Source of the DNA: Chlorokybus atmophyticus
Lineage: Eukaryota > Streptophyta > Chlorokybophyceae > Chlorokybales > Chlorokybaceae
Assembly: GCA_009103225.1 (NCBI GenBank)
Contig: RHPI01000810.1
Location: 800,599 to 845,596 of the forward strand
Reading direction: 5' to 3'
Length of the DNA: 44,998 nt
In this document: piece by piece, positions 35,614-44,998 of the stretch
How positions within the stretch are numbered: the stretch's first letter is position 1
How the letters are laid out: the number at the start of each line of letters is the position of its first letter
The notes under the pieces: generated by a model
Seen by the model: the letters and a program-made list of their open reading frames with translations, nothing else
What the model was told of the DNA's origin: nothing
Database searches by the model: none
Translations under genes and position numbers: made by a program

Positions 35614-37980
35614 ATGTCCGCGTCCACTACGATTAGCGGCATCGCGGCCGCCGCGCGGTTGATGAGCACCCCGCCTGCGCAGTGAACTCTTTGGCGGCGG
35701 CGGTGCAAGCGCTGCAGGACGCGGTGACCACCAGCAAGCAGAACGACGGCACCTGCCGGGAGATCGCCGACACCATCCGCATCCGCGCCCCCATCCTGCG
35801 TGAGGTCAAGCTCAAAGGCAAGCTCAGCAACAGTGCGGATATCGTCACCGCGTTCCAGCATGCCATCGAACGTTCCGCTGAGAATATGTACGACGCCATC
35901 TTCGTCGTCTACAGGTGGATCGACTCCGGTCGGTTGATGCGCCTCAACATGGCCAGAGACATGCAGCAGGCACTACTGGAAGCGCATCGCAAGCTGCGCG
36001 ATCGTTTGGACGACATCCAGGCACTGCAGGTCAATGTGATTTTTATGGAAGGTGCGCAGCGAGTAGTCGAGCAGCTGGAGACGGAGTTCCCCGACATCGC
36101 GGCCGCTATTACCGAGCTGGCGGAGGTGGCGAACAGGAGGAACCTGAGGCCCACGGACGCTGTGCGCAGGTTAGCTAGAGCGGTTGTGGAGCGAGCGCGC
36201 AACGGTGGCCAGGTACTGAGGTGCCACACCAAGGATGTGCACTCCGTAGCGTGGAGCCCTGACGGGCGATGGCTGGCGACGGGGTCGGCCGACCATACGG
36301 CGGCGTTGTGGGACGCATCCACCGGGGAGCGCCTGCGCGAGCTGAGGGGGCACTCACGACCGGTGGTATCCGTGGTGTGGAGCTCGGACGGGCAGCAGCT
36401 GGCGACGGCGTCGTGGGACAAGACTGCCGCGGTGTGGGACGTCGCCACCGGGGAACGCCTGCGTGAGCTGAGGGGGCACTCACAAGCGGTGAAGTCCGTG
36501 GCGTGGAACCCGGACGGGCGGCAGTTGGCTTCGGTATCATTAGACGGTACGACGGCGGTGTGGGTTGCGTCAACCGGGGAGTGCCGGCGCGACCCTGCCG
36601 GCCATTCTGGTGATGTGTCATCTGTAACATGGAGCCCCGACGGGCGTCTGCTTGCGACAGCATCTCACGACATGACGGTAGCGGTGTGGGAAGCATCCAG
36701 CGGGAAGTACCTGCGCGAGCTACAAGGCCACACCGATGCCGTGAATGCCGTGGCGTGGAGCCCTGATGGGCGTCTGCTGGCCACGGCGTCTGACGACAAG
36801 ACGGCGGCCGTGTGGGACGCGTCGAGCGGGCAGCGCCTGCGCGAGCTGCGGGGCCACACAAAAAACGTGACGTCTGTGGGATGGAGCCCGGACGGGCGTC
36901 TGCTGGCCACGGCGTCCGATGACAAGACGGCGGTCGTGTGGGACGCGTTGAACGGGCAGCGCCTGCGCGAGCTGCGGGGCCACACCAAAAACGTGACGTC
37001 CGTGGCGTGGAGCCCCGACGGGTGCCTGTTGGCCACAGCGTCTAATGACAGTACGGCGAAGGTGTGGGACGCGTTGACCTCGGAAGCCATGCACAAGCTG
37101 CACGGCCACACCAAAGACGTGACTTCCGTGGCGTGGAGCCCCGACGGGCGGCTGCTGGCGACGGCGTCGTGGGACAAGACTGCCGCGGTGGGACGCGGCG
37201 AGCGGGAAGCGCCTGCGCGAGCTGAGGGGGCACTCACGACCGGTGGAATCCGTGGCGTGGAGCCCGGATGGGCGGCGGCTGGCGACGGCCGGGTCTCAAT
37301 ACGCGTTAGTGTGGGACACGACGAGCTGGCAGTGCCTGCATAGCCTGTACGTTGTCTACGGGAAAGTGATGTCCGTGGCATGGAGCCCGGACGGGCGTCT
37401 GCTGGCCATGGCGGACGATCACAAGACGGCGGCGGTGTGGGATGCGAATAGCAGAGAGCGCCTGCGCGAGCTGCGGGCCCTAGCCCTTTGGGGAAGCTCT
37501 GTGGCGTGGAGCCCGGACGGGCTGCGGCTGGCCACGATTTCGTACTACGGCGACAAGGCGGCGGTGTGGGACGCCGCGACCGGGGAGCACCTGCTAGAGC
37601 TGCGAAGCGACACCAGGTACTTACACCACAGTATCTTAAAATCCGTGTCCTGGAGCCCGAACGGGCGGCGGTTGGCGGCGGGGTCGTGGGCTTATACGGG
37701 GACGCTGTGGGACGCGTCGACTGGGGAGCGCGTGCTCCAACTGGAGGGCCACTCTCGGTCGCTTAAGTCCGTGGAGTGGAGCCCTGACGGGCAGCGGCTG
37801 GCGACGGCTTCCTGGGACAAGACGGCCGAGGTGTGGGACGCCGCGACCGGGAAGCGCCTGTGCGAGCTGAGGGCCCACACCGATCTTGTGCATTCCGTGG
37901 CATGGAGCCCGGACGGGCGGCAGTTGACGACCGCGTCGCGGGACAAGACTATAAGGATACAGTCTCTATGTTCTGTATAA
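35614..37980 (+). CDS. four-helix-bundle (MLKL/HeLo-like) plus 14-WD40 protein, two apparent frameshifts
   Basis: This is a GC-rich, intronless gene. An N-terminal Ala/Ser segment starts at 35614, is broken by a stop at 35682-35684 and resumes one frame over. About 170 residues of amphipathic helices follow. NDGTCREIADTIRIRAPIL and a later helix pair resemble the MLKL N-terminal or HeLo-like four-helix bundle of cell-death and immune proteins; this is judged by eye only. From about 36210, 14 WD40 repeats of about 42 residues follow, with cores like VAWSPDGRLLATAS and WDASTGERLRELRGH, enough for two seven-bladed propellers. Near 37190 two bases (TG of the GTGTGGGAC found in sister repeats) are missing, shifting the frame for the last six and a half repeats. 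It is either a decaying gene or carries sequencing errors. The regular, nearly identical repeats are bacterial or fungal in style. Confidence 0.75.
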
Positions 37981-38413
37981 GAATGCTATTATTGAAACGT
38001 CCGCGTGCATTGATAGTAAACTTAAATGCAGTTCATGCTCATGTTGAAATCAACGATACAGCCGTGTTGACATAGGTGATGCGATGCTAACACTACATGG
38101 CTACAAAGCTTCTCAGAGTGTACCTCCGGCTGCGGGCGTTAACCCTATGTATGCTTTTTGACCCGGTACTCTGGTTTGATGCGATGCATGCCCTTGCTAT
38201 CTCCGGACCTGATCTCAGTTGCATCTGTGTAGTTCCACAGTCAAGCTAGCTCATGTAAGCGATATTTACCGCAATTCACTTGCAGCAACTTCGTATCACT
38301 GCCACTGACCTGCGATTCTGTTGCAGAAGGAACAGTGTGGCTGCTGCTCAAAGTGCTGATGCAATGTTGGGTCTGGCCGAACCCACTTATCGCCCTCACC
38401 TTCACAACCATAG
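37981..38413. other. intergenic, no gene seen
   Basis: This lies between the WD40 gene and the unknown minus-strand gene. A possible further minus-strand exon with a GTGAGG donor (about 38408-38452) overlaps its left end and conflicts in phase with the model given next. Confidence 0.45.
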
Positions 38414-39404
38414 CTAGCAAGTCTCTGTGCATCCTCCTGTTAGCCCTGCACAACGAGCCAACTGATCTGCCGGTTTGGTTTGCAACGGAATGCATGCATG
38501 AGACATAGCGACTGATGTGTCCGTGCACAGCACATCAGGAACCAACACTCACCGGATGGGGCTTTAGTTTCAGCTTCTACTTTCTTAGCAATGTCAGCAA
38601 GTGATCTTTTACACTTTGCATGCATCAGCAGCGTTTGTGGTGGTGTCCAACACTCCTGGCTCCCATCTGCGTCATCAAGTCGACTTGTAGCTATTGGTAC
38701 ACGGGTGCTATCACTCGCGCCTACCATAAGAAAGTAACACCTTTGAAGCGGTGGTAGCAAGCATATGCACGCAAACAAGCTTCAAACTGTAGATGAGATT
38801 GTGCTGTACTTCATGTGCATGCACATGCACGCACCTACGTGTTCATGCCCATACGTCTGTGAGGACAATTCTGAGGATGAAATATACCTTGAGGAGACCT
38901 GTTGTCCTCCTCCTGATGCTCTGCCTTGCACGGTTTCTCTTCTCGGTGGCTTTCACTCGAAGCAGCAGTACTTGTAGCTTCATCAAGAACCAACTCGCGC
39001 TTCACTCGCAGCAGTGGCGTGGGCTCTGCACGACGCAAGAACGGTGAATTGCAGTAAGCAACTAAGAACAGTTCATTGGCTTACAACGGCAAGATGAATG
39101 GGTCAAGAGCAATCACATGCTGACCGCATTGCCGCCACAACCACCTCACACCTTGTTGAGGACGAGAAGCACTATCTGGCGTGTCGTTAGTGCGCGGGCG
39201 CTTTGGTGCCAGGACGTCAGGCGTGTCTACACCTACAGACAAGACTTGTCACCTTCATGTTGCTCTTGACAACAGCATTGTTGCTCGCATACTGTGCGTT
39301 ACCTCATCTTGCGTCCGCAGGCTGTGTCGGAAGCTCAGCGTCGTAAACCTGCTCCTTCTTGACGTGAACCACCTCCTGCTTGATGCGAACCTCCTCAACC
39401 TTCA
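38414..39404 (-). CDS. uncharacterised nuclear-type protein with SUMO-consensus sites (incomplete model)
   Basis: I do not recognise this gene. Exons, downward: about 39404-39309 (5' part unresolved), 39232-39152, 39025-38888, 38720-38553 and probably 38466-38414. The last four join in phase through GT-AG sites. Translations look coding: VDTPDVLAPKRPRTND with a basic nuclear signal, LLRVKRELVLDE, and CKRSLADIAKKVEAETKAPS. Four PsiKxE motifs (VKVE, IKQE, VKKE, VKRE) occur in the first and third exons, which suggests a SUMO-modified nuclear protein. The first exon runs into a TGA just before its donor (39306-39308), and the upstream ATG at 39515 is out of frame across a CGG run, so the 5' end is either mis-modelled, frameshifted or decayed. 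Confidence 0.42.
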
Positions 39405-39515
39405 CTGCGGGGGCGCAGCAAAGCACATCCGTCTGCGCCGCCGCCGCCGCCGGGCTGGGGGCTCGAAGCGGGCGTCAACGTGCCCACGCTTGACAGCAAC
39501 TAAGCCACCCTCCAT

Positions 39516-40950
39516 GCTGGCCTTCGCAGCACGTCAGCGTAGCCACCTCCACCGACGCCCATCCTCGCAGCACCACGTACACGCCGTTGTTGGAGCAGAC
39601 GCACAGTTGTTGCACTGTGCGTCTGCGCTGCATGCAGTGCGGTGGCGAAGGCGCGGCGGCAGCGTGGCTGGGGAGGTGGTTGGGGCTGCAGATAGCGCAG
39701 CCCTGGATGCTGCCAGGCTGTGGGTCTTGTCAGGAGGTCGTGCATGTGGTGGTTGGTATGCATATGTCATGCACACGCTCTGCATGAGAATGTTTGACAT
39801 GCATGCACGGCAATCACACAATCATACAAGACTTACACCACCACCGGGCTCAGCTGGTGTCAAAGTATTGCATTCTCTCTCTATGCATCCACTACCCTAT
39901 CACTACTGCCTGTCCCCGTTAGACATGCATGCACGTGCATACACAATGTCTTACTTGCAAACACAAGCGCCTGTGTTGCTTGCCTTTTGAGCCTGCCGGC
40001 TTGAGTATATATAAGAGTGTATAACATATATGAAGTGCTGTTACGTACACGCACATGTGTGATGTAGAGCAGCATAGCACGCTACACACACCCATGTACA
40101 TATATGTAGAGTTTTTGAATGTGCAGGGCAGATTTACCTAAGCTTGCACGTGAATTGCTAGTCGCAAGCATAAGCAGCTTAGATTTATTGTCCTTGAGCA
40201 AATGGACGTTTGCTCAAGGAATGAAGTGCTTGTGGTCACACATTTCCTGTAGGTGGGCGCCTACAAGGTCCGCACATTGACTGGGCTTTATTGAGGTTGG
40301 AAGATGCTTTTGTACAAAATTGCACAAAAGGGGTATGCCAGCATGCATAAGATATAAGTCGAAGAGCAAAGCAACAATCCCAACGCACAACCATGCATGG
40401 TGTACAGGGTTTATATGACGTGATGTTGTGCACACGCATGCAATATGCACATCACTCAAGCATTTCACTCACACTAGTATACATCACCGTTGTTACCACC
40501 GGGCTATGCTACTTCGCTACTCTACATCAACTAGCCTTCCCCGTTAGACATGCATGCACATGCACACCAATGTCATTACCTGCCCACATGGGCTGCTGTT
40601 AGTCGGTGGTGTCAATGGCAAGCAAGTCCACAGCACACATGACGACTCCCTCCCTCCTGCTCAATCTGTCTCCCACCACTCTCTTCGCTCTGCAGGTCAT
40701 ACTGCTTCCTTGGCCGCTACTCTACCCTAATCCTTGCGGTGTAGTGCCAACGTCAGCACTGCACCGCACAGGGTGCAGGGTGGTAGTGGTGGTGTTGGCA
40801 GTCAGAGGTTGGTTGCAGTTAGGTGCTGCTGGTGGGGTTGGGTGCTTATGCCTTTGGCACGGGCAAGTTGCGGTACCATGCAGCCTGCTCTCCGTGCATG
40901 CTCAGTGTCCAGTCCGTCTGTTCTGTGCTGCCGCGGGGATGAGTACGCCC
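39516..40950. other. gene-poor part of the repeat-bounded segment
   Basis: No supported gene lies here. It contains a pair of related stretches of about 46 bp (39912-39957 and 40534-40579), many CATGCATG-type motifs, a TATATATAA-like stretch near 40.0 kb and a perfect hairpin at 40191-40220. Long open frames on both strands lack splice logic. Confidence 0.5.
40191..40220. repeat. perfect 12-bp inverted repeat (hairpin)
   Basis: The arms TCCTTGAGCAAA and TTTGCTCAAGGA are separated by six bases. A second, weaker pair (CTTTTGT / ACAAAAG) lies about 90 bp downstream. Confidence 0.9.
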
Positions 40951-41790
40951 CTAGCTACTCGCATGCGGTGCGTGTGCCAGCGTGCGTGGGTGCTGCTGCA
41001 GCGAGCAAGACAGCATCTTGTACAGCAGCTCCGGAGGTGTGCAGTAGATGTATACCAGCGTCCCTGCGCATGCGCTGCCTTGGCGTGGCCAGCATTCTTT
41101 TCATTGGATGTCCCTCCTCTTGCATGGCTAGCAGTAACTGCGGCATGGCGTCCAAGAAGTGTGCACGATAGGTACAGATGCGTGTGAAGCGTATGTGTGT
41201 CTGCCACTGTGTCTGTCTATATTTCAAGCAACTAAGCACGGCGACTAGCCTGAGTTGTCTAGTAGCAGTGCGCAATTGCATGCCGCACGCAGCGCTCAAG
41301 GGTAAGCAGGTGAAAAAGATCAAATCCTGCAACTTGCATCAGCATGACCGGAAAGCTACGCAAGCGCGACCCAGGCGGACTCCGTCCAAGTTCCTCTCTT
41401 ACAAATGAAGCATAGATACGGTGCCAGCACCTTTGGAGCCGAAGTTGCACCGGAGGCAGAGAGCCAGTTACAGTGCGCTGCATGCCATCAAGGGTGTAAA
41501 CCTTGGGAGAGGCAGAGTGGAGTTCACAAGACAAGTTAACCCCGCACATCTTCTGGCAGGCACCAGGCATTGACCTGACAGGTATCACTGGAAAGCAACA
41601 ACATCAACAGCTGGCAAAACATTGTCCAGGCCCCGTAACCAAAATGTCCCCCAACAGGGTTGCGAGACTCACAACGGTTGTGGCGCCATTGGCAGTCGCC
41701 GACAGGTTCAGACCAGTCACAGAGGCAGGCTGTGCTGGACTGGAAACAGTTTTCTCCTGGATAGGTAGCTACGTTGTGTATAATGACTAG
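40951..41790 (-). CDS. unrecognised minus-strand coding exons
   Basis: I do not recognise a family. Several minus-strand stretches read like coding sequence with plausible splice ends. One begins after an acceptor near 41750 (SVTGLNLSATANGATTVVSL, then LLGDILVTGPGQ). Another follows an acceptor near 41597 (LIPVRSMPGACQKMCG). A third, after an acceptor near 41211, contains RAHFLDAMPQLLLAMQEE and runs to a stop at 40955. At the same place a different frame (GTLVYIYCTPPELLYKML) is also open to 40951, so the terminal frame is ambiguous. The middle of the gene (41.25-41.5 kb) could not be joined. It sits just inside the right direct repeat. Treat the span as approximate. Confidence 0.35.
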
Positions 41791-41944
41791 ATGCCATTGC
41801 TTGCCTACAAATACCCTCATCAACACCTACATGACATTGTGGAAGCTGATCTGAAAGAGAGCTGATTGCTGTTTTTGTTAACTACCTCAGACATAGCAGC
41901 AGCTCGCCACCACCACACAAATCACTGCATTCACTCCTTGCCGA

Positions 41945-42208
41945 CTCATGCCATGTATGCCTACACCATGACAAAACCTGATCGCAGCCAACAGGCTGTA
42001 GCCAGTTAGCAAAGCTGTACATCCATAAAACACGAGTCATTTGTCGTAGGCATGTCCTTCCCGTTGCATTACACGGTTAATGCGCACAGCTGAAGATATG
42101 TGCCGAAGTAAACGCGGGCGTGGTGCTGGGATGACCGTCATAGGCGCAAGCGCAGGTTTGCAGACGCCTCTAAACGTAATGGTGGCAGCACTACAGCTGC
42201 AATTGTCG
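41945..42208 (+). repeat. 264-bp long direct repeat, right copy
   Basis: This is the partner of 35229-35492, same strand. Immediately after it a fragment of its own internal GTTTGCAGACGCCTC block recurs in diverged form (42219-42236). The two copies bound about 6.45 kb. Confidence 0.92.
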
Positions 42209-42319
42209 ACCCGGTGGAGGTTTGCAAACGCCTCAATAAGCAATTGCGGCAACAGGTATACAGCTGCACAAACTCAGCGGATGTGTGAGGCGAGGATGTC
42301 GTGGCAGCTGGATGTCGTG

Positions 42320-43699
42320 CTAGTATCTCCGTCGATCACCATCATCACGCCGACGGCTGCCGCTGTCAACCACATACCACATCAGTAGCTTGTCAACAAG
42401 TCAACCAACTCTGCATGCACATGGCTTTTCACTGACAAAGGCAATGTTATCTTACCCTTGCCGTGACGCAGCAGCTCGACGTTTGAGAGGTCCGCGGCTG
42501 AAAGCCCAGTCGCAACCAATTGCCTGCGTCAGCAGCTCTGCACCATTCATGGCGCTAATGGCGGCCTGAGCCTCTTTCTTGCTTTCATACTCAATCAGAG
42601 CATAGCCCTACAAGGAATCGCTCAGTTTGTCAGTGTATCCAAAGTTGGGACCACAGCATGCAGAGTCGTTCTGCTCTGCATATTGAGGAGGACATGCGCA
42701 CAACTACTAGGCTGAGGTGGCAGTACTACATGCATTGCATTGCTGGGGATGTACCTTCACAAACCCTGTCCTTCGATCCAGGTTCAAATGCAAATTTTTG
42801 ATCTCCCCAAACTCGGCAAAAGCTTCATGGATGTCGTCTTCCTGCGCCTCTTCGTGCACGCCAGTAACCAACACAATCCACCCCTCGACAGCTGCACGCA
42901 CAAATGTGCTCAGAGTGGTGCAAGGACTGCTGCACATAGCTCATCCGGGAACAGTGCCCACAACGGGAAAACTACCAAACACGTACGGCAAGCCTAAAGT
43001 ATGCTGCTACATGGCTGGTGTGCAACAGCTTGACAACTAGTGCGACAGCATAGATAGCATGGACAGATCAAACAGCAAAAGGGCTTGACTTGATGACCAT
43101 TTGACTGCCGTTGCGGGTTGAACAGTGGCAACTACGCAACTTGACACTGCCAGAACCACCAGCGGAAGCACAGCATCGGTGTGCAGTGTCGCACAATGGC
43201 AACTCAGTTGACTGAACTGAACGAGCATGTTGTGCAGATGAGAAAAGCAACCACTGTCGAACTACAGCACCATGCACGAGTAAATTGCTAACAACCATTG
43301 CAATAGTGCAGTTCACTGGTGGAAACATGGATGCAAACGCGCAATCCCAGTTGACAACATGCAGTACATAACTGCTGCACTGCATGAAACACTGCCTGCA
43401 ATGCGAGCGCGTGCAACCTGCCGGCAACATGCGAGTGAAGTCCACTTACAGCGTTGAGGTCCTGGTCCGGCCGTGGCAGCGACCGCGTCATACGCGCCGT
43501 CATAGCGTTCCGCTCTGTCCACGTCCATAACATCATCTCTAAAGCCCCTTCCCTTGGTCTTCCTGGCTGCACCTCCAGCGACGCTAGACCTCAACTTTGG
43601 TGCGGCGGGCGCAGCCGCCGGCTCCTCCTCCATGGCGACATCCTCCCCCTCCTCGAGCAGATCATCCTCGTCAGGGTTGAAACCGGCAGCCTGCGCCAT
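42320..43699 (-). CDS. RBM8A: exon-junction complex protein Y14 / RBM8A
   Basis: Four exons, downward: 43699-43450, 42891-42755, 42607-42456 and 42362-42320 (193 residues). It has an acidic N-terminus ([13 protein letters not shown]), a KTKGRGF segment and [17 protein letters not shown], which opens a single RRM (about residues 83-165). RNP1-type RRTGFVKGYALIEY spans an exon junction. The helix [20 protein letters not shown] is near-identical to the animal protein. The last small exon gives an Arg/Ser/Asp tail ([13 protein letters not shown]), as expected for Y14. It pairs with MAGO in the exon-junction complex deposited on spliced mRNA in the nucleus. The final exon was found because the preceding exon ends in a good donor and the phase gives the expected tail; reading through instead would stop one codon later. 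Confidence 0.94.
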
Positions 43700-44026
43700 A
43701 ATGGGGAAAACAAATACTACAGGAACTTAACTAACAAACAAAACACGTGTCTCAGATGGCCGTCCCCTGCAGACCCGTCGCCCTGGTCGTCGCCAACCTC
43801 CTTCTCCGCCGCCTAGGGTTTTGCCGCCTACCCTAACTGCCAGAAGCTTGGCTCAGATCGGTGAACCCAAGCTGCCGCATACGGATCAGCTGGATCAATG
43901 AGTCTCTACGGGTCACCGCATACAAGCAAGGTGAAGGCAGTGGCGGCGCTTTTGGCATTGGCAGTGTCGCCGCCGCCCTCGGCGCCGGCGGGGAGGTGAC
44001 GAACAGGCTGATTGTCGTGGGCCGTC
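43700..44026. promoter_or_regulatory. divergent promoter region, RBM8A / importin-4
   Basis: The two start codons diverge across 327 bp. No defined box was recognised. Confidence 0.55.
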
Positions 44027-44988
44027 ATGGAGGCGCCCACGACGTCGACCCCTAACGTTGCGGAGCTGGAGATTGTCCTCGCCGCGTTCCTGCTGCCCGA
44101 CAATGCCGCTCGCAAGGCTGCTGAGGAGAGGGTGAAGGCGCTGGCGAAGGACCCCGCCGTCGTGCCGGCGCTGCTGCAGCTAGCGAGCGCGTCGCACCAT
44201 GACGAGGTGCGCCAGCTGGCCGCCGTGCTGCTCCGTAAACGAATAAGCGGCCTCTGGTCCAGGCTTGCGCCCGATCTGCAGCAGCAGGTGAAGGCGGCGC
44301 TCCTCCAGCGCGTTGCACAGGAACCCAGGTAGTCAACGCTTGGTCAGTGACAATCACGTCAGCGTGTGCACTCCTTGCTGCTGTTGTTTCACGCATATCA
44401 AGCCTTAAGCTGAGGTGCATGCATGACGTGCATGCAACCATGCAAACCATGCATGGTTCGTCGAAACTGTCCAAGGCTGTGCTACCATCGGCTGGCGGCG
44501 CATGCAAGCAGTGGGTTGCATGTTGCGTTTGATGATGCAATCGGCTGCTCGCATGTCAGAAAAGATTTGTTATTGTTCGTCGCTGGTGACACCGTGCGAC
44601 TGCTAAGCTTGACAGTCATCGCTTTGCAGTGCACTCGTGCGCAAGGCTTGTGCAGACGTTGTCAGCGCCATTGCCAAGCATACAGTCCCAGCCAATCAAT
44701 GGCCAGAGCTGCTCCCTTTCCTGTTCCAATGCAGTCAAAGCCCGCAGGAAGAGCACCGAGAGGTGCGTGTGCATGCTGGTCACTGCTCGCAAGTGCTGCT
44801 GCATGCGTTTTGCTTCGAAGTCAACAGGGGTCAACAGTTGGCGACGTTGCATAGGTCGCACTTGTGATGTTTAGCTCACTTACGGAGACAATAGGGGAGC
44901 ACCTTCGGCCACACTTTACAACCTTACAGCAAGTGTTTATGCACGGCTTGAAGGATGCCAATCAGCGCGTTCGCGTAGCAGCATTAAA
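44027..44988 (+). CDS. IPO4: importin-4 (importin-beta family), 5' part only
   Basis: Three exons in the window: 44027-44328, 44630-44762 and 44855-44988; the gene runs off the right edge at a GTATGT donor. After MEAPTTST the N-terminal importin-beta domain reads VLAAFLLPDNAARKAAEERV, VRQLAAVLLRKRISGLW and then VRKACADVVSAIAKHTVPA, PELLPFLFQCSQSPQEEHRE, VALVMFSSLTETIGEHLRPH and DANQRVRVAALK. This follows the plant IMB4/IPO4 HEAT-repeat protein closely. It carries cargo such as histones and ribosomal proteins through the nuclear pore with Ran. The start was chosen at the ATG directly before the conserved region. Confidence 0.93.
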
Positions 44989-44998
44989 GTATGTGCCC

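Noticed and set aside
36175..37381. Long minus-strand open frames (228 and 238 codons)
   Set aside because: They are antisense shadows of the regular WD40 repeats; repeated units keep the opposite frames open.
39181..39990. Plus-strand open frame of 269 codons
   Set aside because: It lies opposite the better supported minus-strand exons, has no ATG at its start and no recognisable content. Low stop density comes from the GC-rich repeats.
40606..41187. Plus-strand frame of 193 codons
   Set aside because: It is hydrophobic and low in complexity with no family resemblance. The minus strand reads better as coding there.
35229..42208. LTR retrotransposon
   Set aside because: The flanking repeats resemble LTRs in arrangement, but there are no TG..CA ends, primer-binding site, polypurine tract or polymerase-like protein inside.

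Overview
The window is nuclear DNA of a flagellated green alga (Chlorophyta-like). Genes are rich in spliceosomal introns (4 to 15 coding exons, GT-AG, one GC-AG). The proteins are of green-lineage type: a nuclear-encoded plastid sulfate permease with a transit peptide, a Ycf49/DUF2499 protein, plant-type NAA20, a plant-type UBA protein and a plant-type saccharopine-dehydrogenase-like reductase. CEP70 and PPP1R36 point to a cell with basal bodies and cilia. All gene models were built by hand from splice sites, phase continuity and remembered family similarity; no alignment or transcript was available.

Layout, left to right: an mTERF-like organelle protein (+, 157-3499); an alpha/beta hydrolase with a C-terminal ubiquitin-interacting motif (-, 4840-7330); a gene-poor, AT-richer stretch (7.4-9.6 kb); a saccharopine-dehydrogenase-like oxidoreductase (-, 9649-12298); proteasome subunit beta1 (+, 12726-14584); Ycf49-like DUF2499 membrane protein (+, 15405-16729); a UBA protein (-, 17361-18751); PPP1R36 (+, 19479-21734); CysW-type sulfate permease SulP2 (-, 21987-24130); CCR4-NOT subunit CNOT10 (+, 24189-28128, with a sequencing gap in one intron); CEP70 (-, 28776-33587); NatB catalytic subunit NAA20 (+, 33780-35109); then a 7-kb segment bounded by two 264-bp direct repeats (35229-35492 and 41945-42208); finally exon-junction protein Y14/RBM8A (-, 42320-43699) and the 5' part of importin-4 (+, 44027 to the window end).

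The 7-kb repeat-bounded segment is the accessory part. It holds an intronless gene for a helical N-terminal domain resembling MLKL/HeLo four-helix bundles followed by 14 near-identical WD40 repeats (two seven-bladed propellers), interrupted by two apparent frameshifts. It also holds two sets of minus-strand exons for proteins I do not recognise, one carrying four SUMO-consensus sites. The rest is housekeeping and organelle or cilium biology. Five gene pairs are head to head with short shared intergenic regions (58 to 727 bp between start codons), so divergent promoters are the rule here.
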